DNA of 64,000 nucleotides from Roseimicrobium gellanilyticum (GCF_003315205.1 NZ_QNRR01000001.1:124001-188000); one strand, 5' to 3'. Counted from the stretch's first letter, positions 25,808 through 35,314 are shown. Made by a program: numbers and translations. Notes: a model not told the origin generated them from the sequence alone.

Positions 25808-27550
25808 ATGTCCACCGTCGCCGTTCGTTCTGCCCAGCTTCCGCCGTCCATTCCCCTGACGGTGCGGAGGTTTCGCCAGCCGAAAAAAACACTGCCGCAG
25901 ACGAAGATCGAGCGCGACAACGTGCTTGCCAAGGTCCGTGCCTACGTCGAGGCGCACACCCTGGTACCGCCCATGCCGCTGGAGGAACTCCGTGTACATG
26001 CGGAGACCGTCATTGCGGAGAACAATTTCAACCCGGTGTGGATTGACTACATCGGCGTGCTGCTGGGGAATGAAGCCTGGCGTGAAACGCTGGCCACCAT
26101 CCCATACGAGCGCCGCCTTCTGCTGATGCCGAAGTGCCTGCGGGTGGAGAGCAAGTGCCCGGCACCCTTCGATGAGTTCGGTTTGCTCTGCAAGCAGTGC
26201 GGCCTGTGCACCATCCAGGACTTCCAGAACGAAGCGGAAAAGCTCGGCTATGCGGTGCTGGTGGCGGAAGGCTCCGCTATCGTGATGAGCCTGATTCAGA
26301 CCGGCAAGATCGAGGCCATTGTCGGCATTTCTTGCCTGCCGGTGCTGGAGCGCACCTTCCCGTATGTGGAGGCTGCCGCCATTCCTGCCGTGGCAGTGCC
26401 GCTCCTGCAGGACGACTGCATCGACACCACCGTGGATATCGATTGGGTGTGGGACTACATCCACCTCACCAGCGATGACAAGACCCGCCGCCTGAACCTC
26501 AATGCGCTGCATGAAGAAGTGCGCGGCTGGTTCACCCGTGAATCCCTGGACGCCCTCCTTGGCAAGCCCACCGACAAGACTGAAGAAATCGCGCGCGACT
26601 GGCTCGCCCGCGCTGGCAACCGCTGGCGCCCCTTCCTCACCGTGGCGGCCCATCAGGCCCTGCGTGACGACCCCGAAGGCCCGCTCAGCGATGCGCTCAA
26701 GAAGGCAGCCATCGCCGTGGAGTGCTTCCACAAGGCCTCGCTCGTGCATGACGACATCGAGGACAACGACGCTGAGCGCTATGGCGAGGCCACCCTCCAC
26801 GCGGAGCACGGCATGCCCGTTGCGCTGAACGTAGGCGACCTGCTCATCGGCGAGGGCTATCGCCTGCTGGTGGACAACAACGTTTCCGGCTCTCTCCGCA
26901 GCGCCATGATCAAGGTGGCCGCTGAAGGCCAGCGTGAACTCTGCCGTGGCCAGGGTGCTGAGCTGCTCTGGAACAACAATCCCGTGGCCCTTACCAGCGC
27001 CCAAGTGCTGGAAATTTTCCGCAGCAAGACCGCTCCTGCCTTCGAGGTGGCGCTCAAGATTGGCGCCGCTCTGGCTGGCAAGCTGGACGACACGGCCGAT
27101 GCGCTGCACGACTACAGCGAGGCCCTCGGCATCGCCTATCAGATCCACGACGACCTTGATGACCTGGGTGACGACTCCGTGGCGGACAATATCGCCGCCA
27201 TGCGTCCGAGCATTGTGCTCGCCCTCCTCCGCGAACGCGGCAAGGGCGAGATCAAGGAGACGATGGAGAAGCTCTGGAACGGCGAGCTGCCCACCATGCC
27301 GGACAAGGCCACCATCCGCGACTGGGCCCAGTCCAGCACCGCGCATGAGAAGGCCATGCTCCTGCTGGAGAGCTACAAGGAGCAGGCCATCCGCTCCCTC
27401 CAGGCCGTGGACAACGCCAATCTCAAGGGCCTGCTGCGCCGCGTGATCGGGAAGATCTTCAACGATCTTGAGATCAAAGGCTGGTGCCGCGAGTTCGAGG
27501 TGAAGAACGCGACCGCCCAGGCCAAGGAAGCCGGTGCGGTGGCGGCGTAA
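25808..27550 (+). CDS. Fusion of DUF116 and a trans-polyprenyl diphosphate synthase
   Basis: The 580-aa protein combines two families. The N-terminal part (~80-240) is a DUF116 domain with a Cys pattern fit for an iron-sulfur or metal site: C110-x6-C117-x10-C128-x2-C131-x2-C134. The C-terminal part (~255-540) is an isoprenyl diphosphate synthase with the first Asp-rich motif DDIEDND (315-321) and the second DDLDD (448-452), which bind Mg-diphosphate. It therefore probably makes a linear isoprenoid chain, with the DUF116 part acting as regulator or redox sensor (inference). The ATG at 25808 begins the protein-like sequence. It is followed by the secreted-protein operon, 76 nt away. Confidence 0.88.
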   Translation: MSTVAVRSAQLPPSIPLTVRRFRQPKKTLPQTKIERDNVLAKVRAYVEAHTLVPPMPLEELRVHAETVIAENNFNPVWIDYIGVLLGNEAWRETLATIPYERRLLLMPKCLRVESKCPAPFDEFGLLCKQCGLCTIQDFQNEAEKLGYAVLVAEGSAIVMSLIQTGKIEAIVGISCLPVLERTFPYVEAAAIPAVAVPLLQDDCIDTTVDIDWVWDYIHLTSDDKTRRLNLNALHEEVRGWFTRESLDALLGKPTDKTEEIARDWLARAGNRWRPFLTVAAHQALRDDPEGPLSDALKKAAIAVECFHKASLVHDDIEDNDAERYGEATLHAEHGMPVALNVGDLLIGEGYRLLVDNNVSGSLRSAMIKVAAEGQRELCRGQGAELLWNNNPVALTSAQVLEIFRSKTAPAFEVALKIGAALAGKLDDTADALHDYSEALGIAYQIHDDLDDLGDDSVADNIAAMRPSIVLALLRERGKGEIKETMEKLWNGELPTMPDKATIRDWAQSSTAHEKAMLLLESYKEQAIRSLQAVDNANLKGLLRRVIGKIFNDLEIKGWCREFEVKNATAQAKEAGAVAA

Positions 27551-27626
27551 GCTGGAGTCGTCGCCGCGAGTTTTTGCCACCGGATTTCCCTTGGCGACAA
27601 CGGGCCGGTGCCGTTAGGTGTGCCGC

Positions 27627-29057
27627 ATGCACTGGAAGCGTTTGCGTGTGACGGGTTCTTTAGTTGTGATCGTCCTGCTCGTGATGGCAGGCGTGTGTCC
27701 CTTGTGGGCGAATGGTGGCGGCTATGTGAAGGGATTGGTATCCAGCGGCGCCTTCAAGCCCCTCGGTATCGAACAGGTGGAAATGTTGACGGAGAAGTTG
27801 GACATCGATCTGCACATTGAGTACGCCGACGTCAGCATCGAGTACGTGCTGCACAATCCGGGACCGAAAGTGACCGTCGAGGCGGGATTTCCCTCGGCAG
27901 TGGCGGTCTATCCGTATGGGGAGGTAGACGAGCCCATGATGACCATGAAGCAGGTGGCCGCGAAGCTGCCACTGGAGAACTTTGAGCTCAAAGCGGATGG
28001 CAGGCCGGTGAAGGTCACGATTCAGTCGGACGACCTCAAGCTGGAGTCCGTGGAGCAGTTCCCCCGAATTTCCACGGACGGTGAAGGCGGCGGCATCACC
28101 GTGAAAGCCTGGCATGTCTTCAAGCTGGACTTTGAGAAGGGCCAGACGCGGCGTGTGACTGTGAGGTACCGCAATCCGTATTTTTCCACCTATGACTATG
28201 TGTCTGATGATATGCGCCTCGGTCCGATGACACTGACCTATCTGTTCTCCAGCGCTGCTGCGTGGGCGGGTCCCATCAAGCACGGCACGGTGACCGTTCG
28301 CTCCGTGACTGCTGACATGAGCAAGCTGGAGTTCAGCCATCCCAAACGCTTCATGAAGGATGGAGATGTGTGGCGCTGGCAATTCACGGACTTCGAGCCC
28401 ACACTGGAGGACGATCTGGTCATCACCCTGCGCCCGGGCGGATTTGGACAGGCAGTGATCACGGAGAACACGACCACCGGTGAGACCGAGTGGAACCACA
28501 CCTCCTACATGGGCTGGGGAGCGAAGATGAGTTTCGAGGAGGACTCAAAGATGGGCGGTCAGTGGGAGCTGCGCCGTCAGGACTTCAAGGCTACGGCATC
28601 CTCCACGCTCACTCCTGGCAAGGAGTTCCGCTACGATGCACAACTGCTCGCTGAGGACGATCCCGATACTGGCAGCTCGGCATGGGTAGAAGGGGTAAAA
28701 GGCGATGGCCTCGGTGAGTCCGTGACTCTCACCCTCGACAAGCCTGCGAAGGTCCGCCGCATCGGGCTGGTGAATGGCTATGCGAAGAATGAAGACATCT
28801 ACCGGAAGAATAACCGCGTTTCGAGGTTCGATGTCAGTGTGAATGGCGGCGCAGCCTTCCCTGTCGATGTGCCGGATGAGAGGCTGGGTTCGGAGATGTT
28901 TTACTTCGACCTGCCGGCATCTGCTGGTGACGTGTCTACCGTGAAGCTTACCATCGCAGGCGTGTACAAGGGCTCGAAGTACCAAGATACCGCTCTATCT
29001 GACGTGGTGCTGGTGGTGCCATTGGAGAAGGAGCCGAAGATTCAGCCGGCGAGGTAG
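27627..29057 (+). CDS. Secreted protein with NADase-type glycan-binding-like C-terminal domain (copy A)
   Basis: The 476-aa protein has a signal peptide (cleavage near WANGGG, residue ~30), a large N-terminal beta-rich domain with the phrase HIEYVLHNPGPKV, reminiscent of DUF4424-type surface proteins, and a C-terminal jelly-roll-like domain (~320-465). The latter matches the pattern of NADase-type glycan-binding domains: ASSTL, AWVEGVKGDGLGESVTL and GLVNGYAK...YRKNNRV. It would act in the periplasm or on the cell surface and bind sugar. The next gene is a clear paralogue in the same order of domains, pointing to tandem duplication. The ATG at 27627 is used; a GTG at 27618 is possible. Confidence 0.82.
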   Translation: MHWKRLRVTGSLVVIVLLVMAGVCPLWANGGGYVKGLVSSGAFKPLGIEQVEMLTEKLDIDLHIEYADVSIEYVLHNPGPKVTVEAGFPSAVAVYPYGEVDEPMMTMKQVAAKLPLENFELKADGRPVKVTIQSDDLKLESVEQFPRISTDGEGGGITVKAWHVFKLDFEKGQTRRVTVRYRNPYFSTYDYVSDDMRLGPMTLTYLFSSAAAWAGPIKHGTVTVRSVTADMSKLEFSHPKRFMKDGDVWRWQFTDFEPTLEDDLVITLRPGGFGQAVITENTTTGETEWNHTSYMGWGAKMSFEEDSKMGGQWELRRQDFKATASSTLTPGKEFRYDAQLLAEDDPDTGSSAWVEGVKGDGLGESVTLTLDKPAKVRRIGLVNGYAKNEDIYRKNNRVSRFDVSVNGGAAFPVDVPDERLGSEMFYFDLPASAGDVSTVKLTIAGVYKGSKYQDTALSDVVLVVPLEKEPKIQPAR

Positions 29058-29119
29058 TTTTCATTTTCCGTGGCGGTTGCCACTGCGCCTGTCCGTCTTG
29101 CGATCCAGCTTGCCTGCTT

Positions 29120-30487
29120 ATGCGTGTCCTGCCCATTGCACTGCTCGTGAGTCTGCTCACGTTCGCTGGTAGCAGTCCCTTGTTCGCCAACGGTGGTGGC
29201 TACACCAAAGGGCTGGCTTCGACCGGCGCTTTCAAGCCCTTTGGGATCGAGCAGGTCGAAATGTTGTCTGAGCGCCTCGAAATCGACCTGCACATCGAGT
29301 ACGCAGAGGTGCGCATTGAGTACGTGTTGCACAACCCTGGGCCGAAGGTCAAGGCTGAGGCAGGCTTTCCTTCTGCTGTTGAGAGAAAATCCGGGCTCAT
29401 GGGACTTCCTGAAAGGGTGGATGAAAAACACCGGATCGAAGATCTGGCGATGACCGTGGATGGTGAGCCGGTGAGCTTGAGAGTTGAGCCTGACGACTTG
29501 TACCTGAAAAGCAGCAAGCCCCTCTCCTTCGCAGCAGAGATCCCTGCCATGACGATCAAGGCCTGGCATGTATTCGCCATCGATTTCGGCAAGGGACAGA
29601 CAAGGAAGGTGACCGTGCGGTACCGCCACCCCTATGCGGACTCGCTCACCTACGTCAGCAGCAACGCCAGGTCCAACGGACCATCTCTCGCGTACATTTT
29701 CTCCAGTGCCGCTGCGTGGCAGGGGCCCATCCGCCAGGGCACGGTGATGGTACGTGCCAAGTCCGTGGATCCTGAGCGTGTGCAACTCAGCCACCCCAAG
29801 AGATTCCAGCGAGAGGGCAACACATGGACCTGGCTCTTCACCGATTTCGAGCCGACGCTGGAAGATGACATGGTGATTTCTCCGAGACCCGGCAAATACA
29901 GTCCGGAAAACGTGATTCATCAGCTTAAAGACGGAGAAGTGAATGAGGAGCGCATCTCCTATGTGCAATGGTATCTGGGGGAGAGTGAAGACCGAGGATG
30001 GGAACTACACCGCAGTGACTATGCAGCCACGGCTTCGTCGACGCTGCCACCAGATGGCTCCCGGAAATACGGTGTGGAGAATGTCGCGGACTGGAGCAAG
30101 GAAACCGCCTGGGTGGAAGGCGTGCCGGGCCAAGGCATCGGGGAGTCCATCACACTGACCTTGCCGACCCCGGCCAAGGTCCGCAGAGCAGGCATCGTGA
30201 ACGGCCTTGCGGACAGCGGGGAATTATACTTTGCCAACAGCCGGGTAGCGAAGCTGGATGTCAGTGTGAATGGTGGCAAGCCGGTGCGGGTTGAGCTGCC
30301 GGATGAGATGCTTTCCAGTGAGCGTTTCTATTTTGATCTGCCAGACACCAAAGGAGAGGCGGTGAAGTCCGTGAAGCTCACCATTGCAGAGGTGTACCCG
30401 GGCACGAAGTTTGAGGACACCTGCATCTCTGATGTGGTGCTGGTGGTGCCGCTTTCGAAGAAGCCCAAGCTGCATCCGATTCGGTGA
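29120..30487 (+). CDS. Secreted protein with NADase-type glycan-binding-like C-terminal domain (copy B)
   Basis: The 455-aa protein is a paralogue of the upstream gene, sharing the signal peptide plus FANGGGY start, GIEQVEMLSERLEIDLHI, VLHNPGPKVKAEAGFPSAV, and the C-terminal block AWVEGVPGQGIGESITL. The two have diverged most in the middle loop (about residues 88-130 of this copy). It begins 62 nt after copy A and overlaps the next gene by GTGA, so all three are probably one operon. The role is unknown; glycan binding by the C-terminal domain is an inference from the family pattern. Confidence 0.82.
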   Translation: MRVLPIALLVSLLTFAGSSPLFANGGGYTKGLASTGAFKPFGIEQVEMLSERLEIDLHIEYAEVRIEYVLHNPGPKVKAEAGFPSAVERKSGLMGLPERVDEKHRIEDLAMTVDGEPVSLRVEPDDLYLKSSKPLSFAAEIPAMTIKAWHVFAIDFGKGQTRKVTVRYRHPYADSLTYVSSNARSNGPSLAYIFSSAAAWQGPIRQGTVMVRAKSVDPERVQLSHPKRFQREGNTWTWLFTDFEPTLEDDMVISPRPGKYSPENVIHQLKDGEVNEERISYVQWYLGESEDRGWELHRSDYAATASSTLPPDGSRKYGVENVADWSKETAWVEGVPGQGIGESITLTLPTPAKVRRAGIVNGLADSGELYFANSRVAKLDVSVNGGKPVRVELPDEMLSSERFYFDLPDTKGEAVKSVKLTIAEVYPGTKFEDTCISDVVLVVPLSKKPKLHPIR

Positions 30488-33108
30488 GGTCATCAGGGCG
30501 ATGGTTTTGGCGCTGTATGCTGACGGCTCTTCTACTGAAGCTGTCAGGAGCCGGGAGTGGTATGTGGGCTGCTGCGCCTTCGTTGCCAGTCTATCTCGAA
30601 GAATCCCACGCGGGCAGCTTCTATTTCCTCGCACAGACATTGCCGCTGAATGAGCCGCACACGCTGGTGCTGTTTGATGCACACAGTGATGCGTCGGCGA
30701 TTCCGAAGTCGGATGGTATTCGCGAAGCGATCCGGAAGGTGGCGTCCGTAGAGGAGAGGGCGGCAAGGTTGGAGAAGTGGCGGGAGACGGGCGTGATCCA
30801 GGCTTACAACTGGATGGAGCCGTTGATGCCTTCTCCCATCGCAGAAGTGGTGTGGGTGCCCATGCGCAAGCTGGACGAGGCGCAGCGGGCGAAGCTTGAG
30901 CAGGAGGCGCGTGAGTTCCTGGATGGTCACGAGGAGGCATTGCCACGTGATGCGGGAGCCTTCGCCCAGCGGTTGCGTGTCATGGACTTTGAGACGTGGC
31001 AGAAGGAATCCGCCGCGTGGCCAAGTGACAAGCGGATCGTAGCGAGCATTGATCTGGATTACTTTGCCGCGAGCACAGATGAGAACCTTGCGAGTGAGGT
31101 GGCGGAAGTCGCTGCAGCGGTGGCGCGGCTGCGCGGACTCGAGGCGCTATGCTGGGCTCTCTCCACACCCTGGCTGAAGTCGCAGGCACAGACGGATGCC
31201 TTGATGTGTGCGGCGCTGGAGCAGAGCTGGTCCATCACCAATGCCGCGGTGCAATGGGAGCCGTTTGTGAAGGCGGGACCAGATCGCTCCATGATGGCGA
31301 AGTTGCGGCAGCGGCGGGGCGAGCAGATTCCGGAGTTCAAACTCGATGAGGCATCGTTGAAACTGCGGACCTTGATCCTGCAACGTTGGAAACCTGAGCA
31401 AACGCGAGTGGAGCGTGAGCGACTGGAGAGGATGATGAACGGCTGGCGTGGTGACAGCTTTCTTCCCGCAATATCCATGAGTGACCGTGCTCGCGAGCCG
31501 GATGGCAGCTATCGCCTCGAAGCATCACAATCCGCCAGCATCGTCATGGAGCCACCGCCCACGGGAGCGCGCGTGCGCTGGTGGGCGCTTCGAGCGAGTT
31601 CGGATGTGTATCGAGTCACGGATGTGGACTTTGGATTCGCGAGCGATGCTCCGCGATGGATTCAGCAACGACGGGTGCTGCTTGCAGAAGGTCCCGTGAT
31701 GAAGGCGCTGGATGTGAAACACCTCGCTCCCGTGCTCGATGCAGCATACCACTGCGGTACAGCCCAGATCTTTGCGGAAGTGATACGTGATGGTGAGTCG
31801 CGCTACTCCAATGTCCTCACTCTTCGGGTTCGTGCATCTGGCAGCACCGGATTGCGTGCAGCGTGGAGCGAGCAGTTCAGTTTGCCCTACATCTTTGGGT
31901 CCACCTGGATTGCGGAAGGAAGGCGATCCGGTCCGGAGACAGGTTGGGGTGCGGACTGTGCAAACTTCACTTCCGCGGGATATCGCGCCGAAGGCTGGCG
32001 CGTGCCGTGGGGAAGTCCCAGGGACATGCGCGACTGGCTGGAGCCATGGCAGGGGCCGGTGCGTGCGGATGATGGGTGCCTCATCCACTTTGGCTCCCAC
32101 GTGGCCGCGCTGTGGGAAGATCGCGAGCCCTTGGGCAGGTTCGACGATTCCGACCTTGTCGTGCATCAACTGGAGGGCGTCCCATCCGTGGTGAGTTTCG
32201 CAGAGATCAAGAAGGGAAGGCGCGCTCCCGAGATCCTGCGCATGAAACGACCCAAGCGCGAAGTGCGACTCTTGCTCGGTGGCGACGTGATGCTGGGCAG
32301 GAAGGTGGGGGAGGCCATTGGCCAGGGGCGGAACCCCATGAGTGCCATTACTGAGCAAATCTCTGCCGCAGATCTTGCCGTGGTGAATCTGGAATGTGCC
32401 GTATTGTCGGAAGCAGCAGCAAAAGATCCAAGGGCTCCACTCGCCGCTCCCGCGAAGGCGGTCACACTCCTGCGAGACTCTGGTGTGGACCTCGTGAGCC
32501 TGGCAAACAACCACAGCATGGATCGCGGGAGCGCGGGACTGGACGATACTCTGCGCGCACTCGAGACCTCCAGATTGAAGCAATCAGGTGCAGGCAAAGA
32601 CCCTGTTGATGCTGGCAAGGCCGCCATTGTGGAAGTGAAAGGGAGGCGTTTCGCTTTCATTTCCGTTTTTGATGACCCTCAACCGTCAAGGGCACCGAGA
32701 GGGCAACCGCAGATCTTCACCACCGCTGAACCTGAGCGCATCATCGATGCCATTGCGGAGGCTCGCACTCAGGCGGACGTGGTCATTGTTCTTCCTCATT
32801 GGGGCCGTGAGCATGCGCCGGGACCTTCTGCGGAGCAGCGTGCCCTCGCGGCGTCATGGATGCAGGCGGGCGCGAATCTCGTGGTGGGTTCTGGCCCTCA
32901 TGTGGTGCAGCCTCTTGAGCATCTCCTTGGCGGCAGTGTGGCATGGTCGCTGGGGAATCTTGTGTTCGATGGCCCAGGCCCTTCGCGGGAGTGGCATCGT
33001 GGCGCCTTATTGGAAGTCACCTGGGATGCCGACACCATGCGCATGGTGCGCGCGAGGATGATACCTGTGGAGATTGGGAATGATGGGATGGTGATGCTGG
33101 CTCAATGA
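30484..33108 (+). CDS. Three-domain protein: UPF0489, NlpC-like and CapA/PGA_cap
   Basis: The 874-aa protein has an N-terminal hydrophobic signal or anchor (~8-30) and three apparent domains. First, UPF0489-like (~33-330) with arginase-like metal motifs DAHSD (65-69) and SIDLDYF (D190, D192). Second, an NlpC/P60-like unit (~455-585) with C492 in GADCANF and H539 in HFGSHVA. Third, a CapA/PGA_cap metallophosphatase-like domain (~595-860) with GGDVMLGR (D601), VNLECAV, SLANNHSMDRG (H677), VLPHWGREH and WSLGNLVFD. The GTG start overlaps the previous stop (GTGA), indicating translational coupling. The combination suggests a multi-step hydrolase or synthase for a peptide-bearing envelope polymer (inference). 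Confidence 0.8.
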   Translation: MRSSGRWFWRCMLTALLLKLSGAGSGMWAAAPSLPVYLEESHAGSFYFLAQTLPLNEPHTLVLFDAHSDASAIPKSDGIREAIRKVASVEERAARLEKWRETGVIQAYNWMEPLMPSPIAEVVWVPMRKLDEAQRAKLEQEAREFLDGHEEALPRDAGAFAQRLRVMDFETWQKESAAWPSDKRIVASIDLDYFAASTDENLASEVAEVAAAVARLRGLEALCWALSTPWLKSQAQTDALMCAALEQSWSITNAAVQWEPFVKAGPDRSMMAKLRQRRGEQIPEFKLDEASLKLRTLILQRWKPEQTRVERERLERMMNGWRGDSFLPAISMSDRAREPDGSYRLEASQSASIVMEPPPTGARVRWWALRASSDVYRVTDVDFGFASDAPRWIQQRRVLLAEGPVMKALDVKHLAPVLDAAYHCGTAQIFAEVIRDGESRYSNVLTLRVRASGSTGLRAAWSEQFSLPYIFGSTWIAEGRRSGPETGWGADCANFTSAGYRAEGWRVPWGSPRDMRDWLEPWQGPVRADDGCLIHFGSHVAALWEDREPLGRFDDSDLVVHQLEGVPSVVSFAEIKKGRRAPEILRMKRPKREVRLLLGGDVMLGRKVGEAIGQGRNPMSAITEQISAADLAVVNLECAVLSEAAAKDPRAPLAAPAKAVTLLRDSGVDLVSLANNHSMDRGSAGLDDTLRALETSRLKQSGAGKDPVDAGKAAIVEVKGRRFAFISVFDDPQPSRAPRGQPQIFTTAEPERIIDAIAEARTQADVVIVLPHWGREHAPGPSAEQRALAASWMQAGANLVVGSGPHVVQPLEHLLGGSVAWSLGNLVFDGPGPSREWHRGALLEVTWDADTMRMVRARMIPVEIGNDGMVMLAQ

Positions 33109-33194
33109 TTTGCTGCTCTATCCGCCTGCTTCACGAGACGCTTCGTGGGACGCATCATGTCACTACCATTGCGCGGCAGTCCATTTCACAAGAC

Positions 33195-34241
33195 TCAATG
33201 AGATGTGCCCAGCCGCTGCAGTCGCTTTTGCACCCACGCTGCCTCATCGGTGAAACCGTGTTTTTCGTGGAAGGTCAGCAGCTTCCGATAGCGGGCGACG
33301 AGGTCGAACTTCGCGCTGGAGTGGAGTTTGCGAAGGCAGACGGGGCAGGCGTGCATGGGACGGGAGTCGGACTCGCCCAGATGATTGGATCCGCACATGA
33401 TGCACTCAAACCAGGTGCAGTGCGTGATGCCAAACATGTGTCCGGTCTCATGCACGAGGACGTGGCAACTGCGGCGCAGCATGCGGCGTCGTGTTTCGTC
33501 ATTCCACTCTTCTCCGTTGAACTCGGGTGAGTAGCGCTTGAAGCTGAACACTCCCACACGATCGGCATAGGTCGCCTGGCCGAAGACGAAATTCCACGAC
33601 TCCTCGGGATAGAGATCCTCCATGGTGATGCCGATGACGCAGAAGGCATCCTTGGGCACATGACCGAGCATGGCCTTCAAGATGTCGGTGGAGAGATACT
33701 GCACCAACTCTTCATCTCGTGTACCGTCTCGCGTGCGGCGGGTGATGGCTTTGTTGGACTCCAGAGGAATGCCCGGAAGCATTTTGACCGGCAGGCCGAA
33801 GTAGGCACCGGCGAACTCCTGCAGGTCCGTCAATGCTGGCCCTTTGCCCTCGATGAACGCGCCGAGCGGGAGCACGTAGATCGTATTGGCAATCGAGGAC
33901 GGGATGTTGCGTGGCGTACGCTGAAAGCTCTCGAAGGTCTGGCGGCGCTCCTTGTGTTGGGCCAGCCAGTCTGCCGGCTTGGGGGCTCGGATAGTCTGGA
34001 AATCATCCGTGATCTCGAATGCTCGCTGCTCCACCAGGGGGAGCTTGTCCAGCGGGCCCACCGCTGCGAGTTGCTGCTCACGTGTGGGAATACGGAACAA
34101 AGCCGGGGCACTCTGTCCGTGGGACACGTGTGGCAACCACCAAGCCCCAAGAGATGCTCCCAGCAATCTGCGAAGCGCATCCCTCCGCGCGCACTGCACT
34201 TGATGGCTGGAACTCCGACGCGATGTGAAGTCCTGCTGCAT
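33195..34241 (-). CDS. Archaemetzincin-like zinc metalloprotease with export signal
   Basis: The 348-aa protein carries the full archaemetzincin signature: the zinc site HETGHMFGITHC followed by a Cys-rich structural site (C..C.MCGSN...CPVC, all within about residues 262-303). Archaemetzincins are metallopeptidases with poorly known substrates. The N-terminus has a paired Arg stretch and a hydrophobic segment ending in HGQSA, suggestive of a Tat-type signal (~18-44), which is unusual for a family generally considered cytosolic. It starts 9 nt after the stop of the 309-aa secreted protein gene, so the two are likely co-transcribed and perhaps act in the same compartment. Confidence 0.88.
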   Translation of the reverse strand: MQQDFTSRRSSSHQVQCARRDALRRLLGASLGAWWLPHVSHGQSAPALFRIPTREQQLAAVGPLDKLPLVEQRAFEITDDFQTIRAPKPADWLAQHKERRQTFESFQRTPRNIPSSIANTIYVLPLGAFIEGKGPALTDLQEFAGAYFGLPVKMLPGIPLESNKAITRRTRDGTRDEELVQYLSTDILKAMLGHVPKDAFCVIGITMEDLYPEESWNFVFGQATYADRVGVFSFKRYSPEFNGEEWNDETRRRMLRRSCHVLVHETGHMFGITHCTWFECIMCGSNHLGESDSRPMHACPVCLRKLHSSAKFDLVARYRKLLTFHEKHGFTDEAAWVQKRLQRLGTSH

Positions 34242-34250
34242 CTTGCCCCG

Positions 34251-35180
34251 TTACTTCGCGTTCTTCTTGGCCAGATGGTCTTTCACTGCCTGCGCCAGCT
34301 CCGGGTTGTTGGAGAGGTAGCCGGCAGGCACCTTGTCGATGGCATAGGTTTCCGTCGTGCCCACGCGGGTGATCGTCACCTGCTCTCCTGCGATGGTATA
34401 GGAAAAGGTGCTGTAGGTGCCGGCGCTCGCTACGTTTGCCGCGGCGACGGAACCTGCGGAAGACCCGAGGTCCGCGGCCTTGTATCCCAGAATGGAAGCC
34501 AGACGGGGATTGGTCTTGGCCAGGGGCTTGCGTGTCTCGTCGGGAAGTTTCTGCAGATCCGCGAGCGGTACGTTGGCGAATCCACCGTCGTGCATGAGCT
34601 TCACCAGATCGCCATTCACGGCGGAGAGCCGCACGTTCTTGTACATCTTCCCGGAGAGGACCATCTGCGCGACGTAGTCCGCCTTGGTATCTGTAACCTT
34701 CTTTGCGTAGTCCTCTTTGCTGAGCCATCCACCGTTGATGACTACATAACCCTGTTGATGCTTTTGCAGCGCGGTGGTGAGCGTCGCCTTGAGCCCCTGC
34801 ATGAGAGTGGCGCTCTTGGGATACTTCTGCGCGGCGGCATCGGCATCCTGTGCAATCTTTTCCAGCGCGTCCCAGTCGGCCTCTGTCACCAGGGTGAGCG
34901 CGGCATAGTCCGGGTAGGGGACCACGGCCCGCAAGTTTGGCGGCTGCATCTGCCGGCTCTGGCCATTGGCGAACTTGAATGTGCTCGTCATGCCGAAGGT
35001 CTCCACAGAGACGAATTCATTGGCCACGGCGAACTTGTCGCTGTCGCCCTCGTTACTGGTGAAGACTACGATGCCGCCTTTGCTTGGAATGGTCGCAGCG
35101 TCGCATAAGGGGGCGGCCGCGAGAAGGGCGGTCGCTATCAGCGCAGCGCGGTGCAGAAGCTTCGAAATGTGGGATTTCAT
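34251..35180 (-). CDS. Secreted hypothetical protein upstream of archaemetzincin
   Basis: The 309-aa protein starts at ATG 35180, with a clear signal peptide (LLHRAALIATALLAAAPLCDA, split about residue 29). The mature part begins with a small beta domain (IPSKGGIVVFTSNEGD, ~30-80), continues with a long helical region and includes a C-terminal strand cluster (TITRVGTTETYAIDKVPAG). No family was recognised. It lies 9 nt upstream of the archaemetzincin start and may be its partner or substrate (inference). A longer in-frame start at 35255 would place codons in the untranslated region and is less likely. Confidence 0.75.
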   Translation of the reverse strand: MKSHISKLLHRAALIATALLAAAPLCDAATIPSKGGIVVFTSNEGDSDKFAVANEFVSVETFGMTSTFKFANGQSRQMQPPNLRAVVPYPDYAALTLVTEADWDALEKIAQDADAAAQKYPKSATLMQGLKATLTTALQKHQQGYVVINGGWLSKEDYAKKVTDTKADYVAQMVLSGKMYKNVRLSAVNGDLVKLMHDGGFANVPLADLQKLPDETRKPLAKTNPRLASILGYKAADLGSSAGSVAAANVASAGTYSTFSYTIAGEQVTITRVGTTETYAIDKVPAGYLSNNPELAQAVKDHLAKKNAK

Positions 35181-35314
35181 GGGAAAGAACGTGGCAAGTT
35201 GGGGGGGAGCAGGCACGCGGCGGTGTAATACGGCGACACCACCTCCATCCATCAAACCAATTTCGCAGGGACAGACAACTTATTTCCGCTTCTGTCCCCG
35301 CGCACAGCCATCGA

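Noticed and set aside
25514-27580. Very long open frame on the minus strand opposite the polyprenyl synthase gene
   Set aside because: It is a shadow of the GC-rich plus-strand gene, which has catalytic motifs; the minus-strand translation has no domain motif and an unnatural His/Ala/Leu-rich composition.
33660-35108. Long plus-strand open frame opposite the archaemetzincin and secreted protein genes
   Set aside because: The minus-strand genes carry a signal peptide and a zinc-protease motif; the plus frame has neither a motif nor a start signal.
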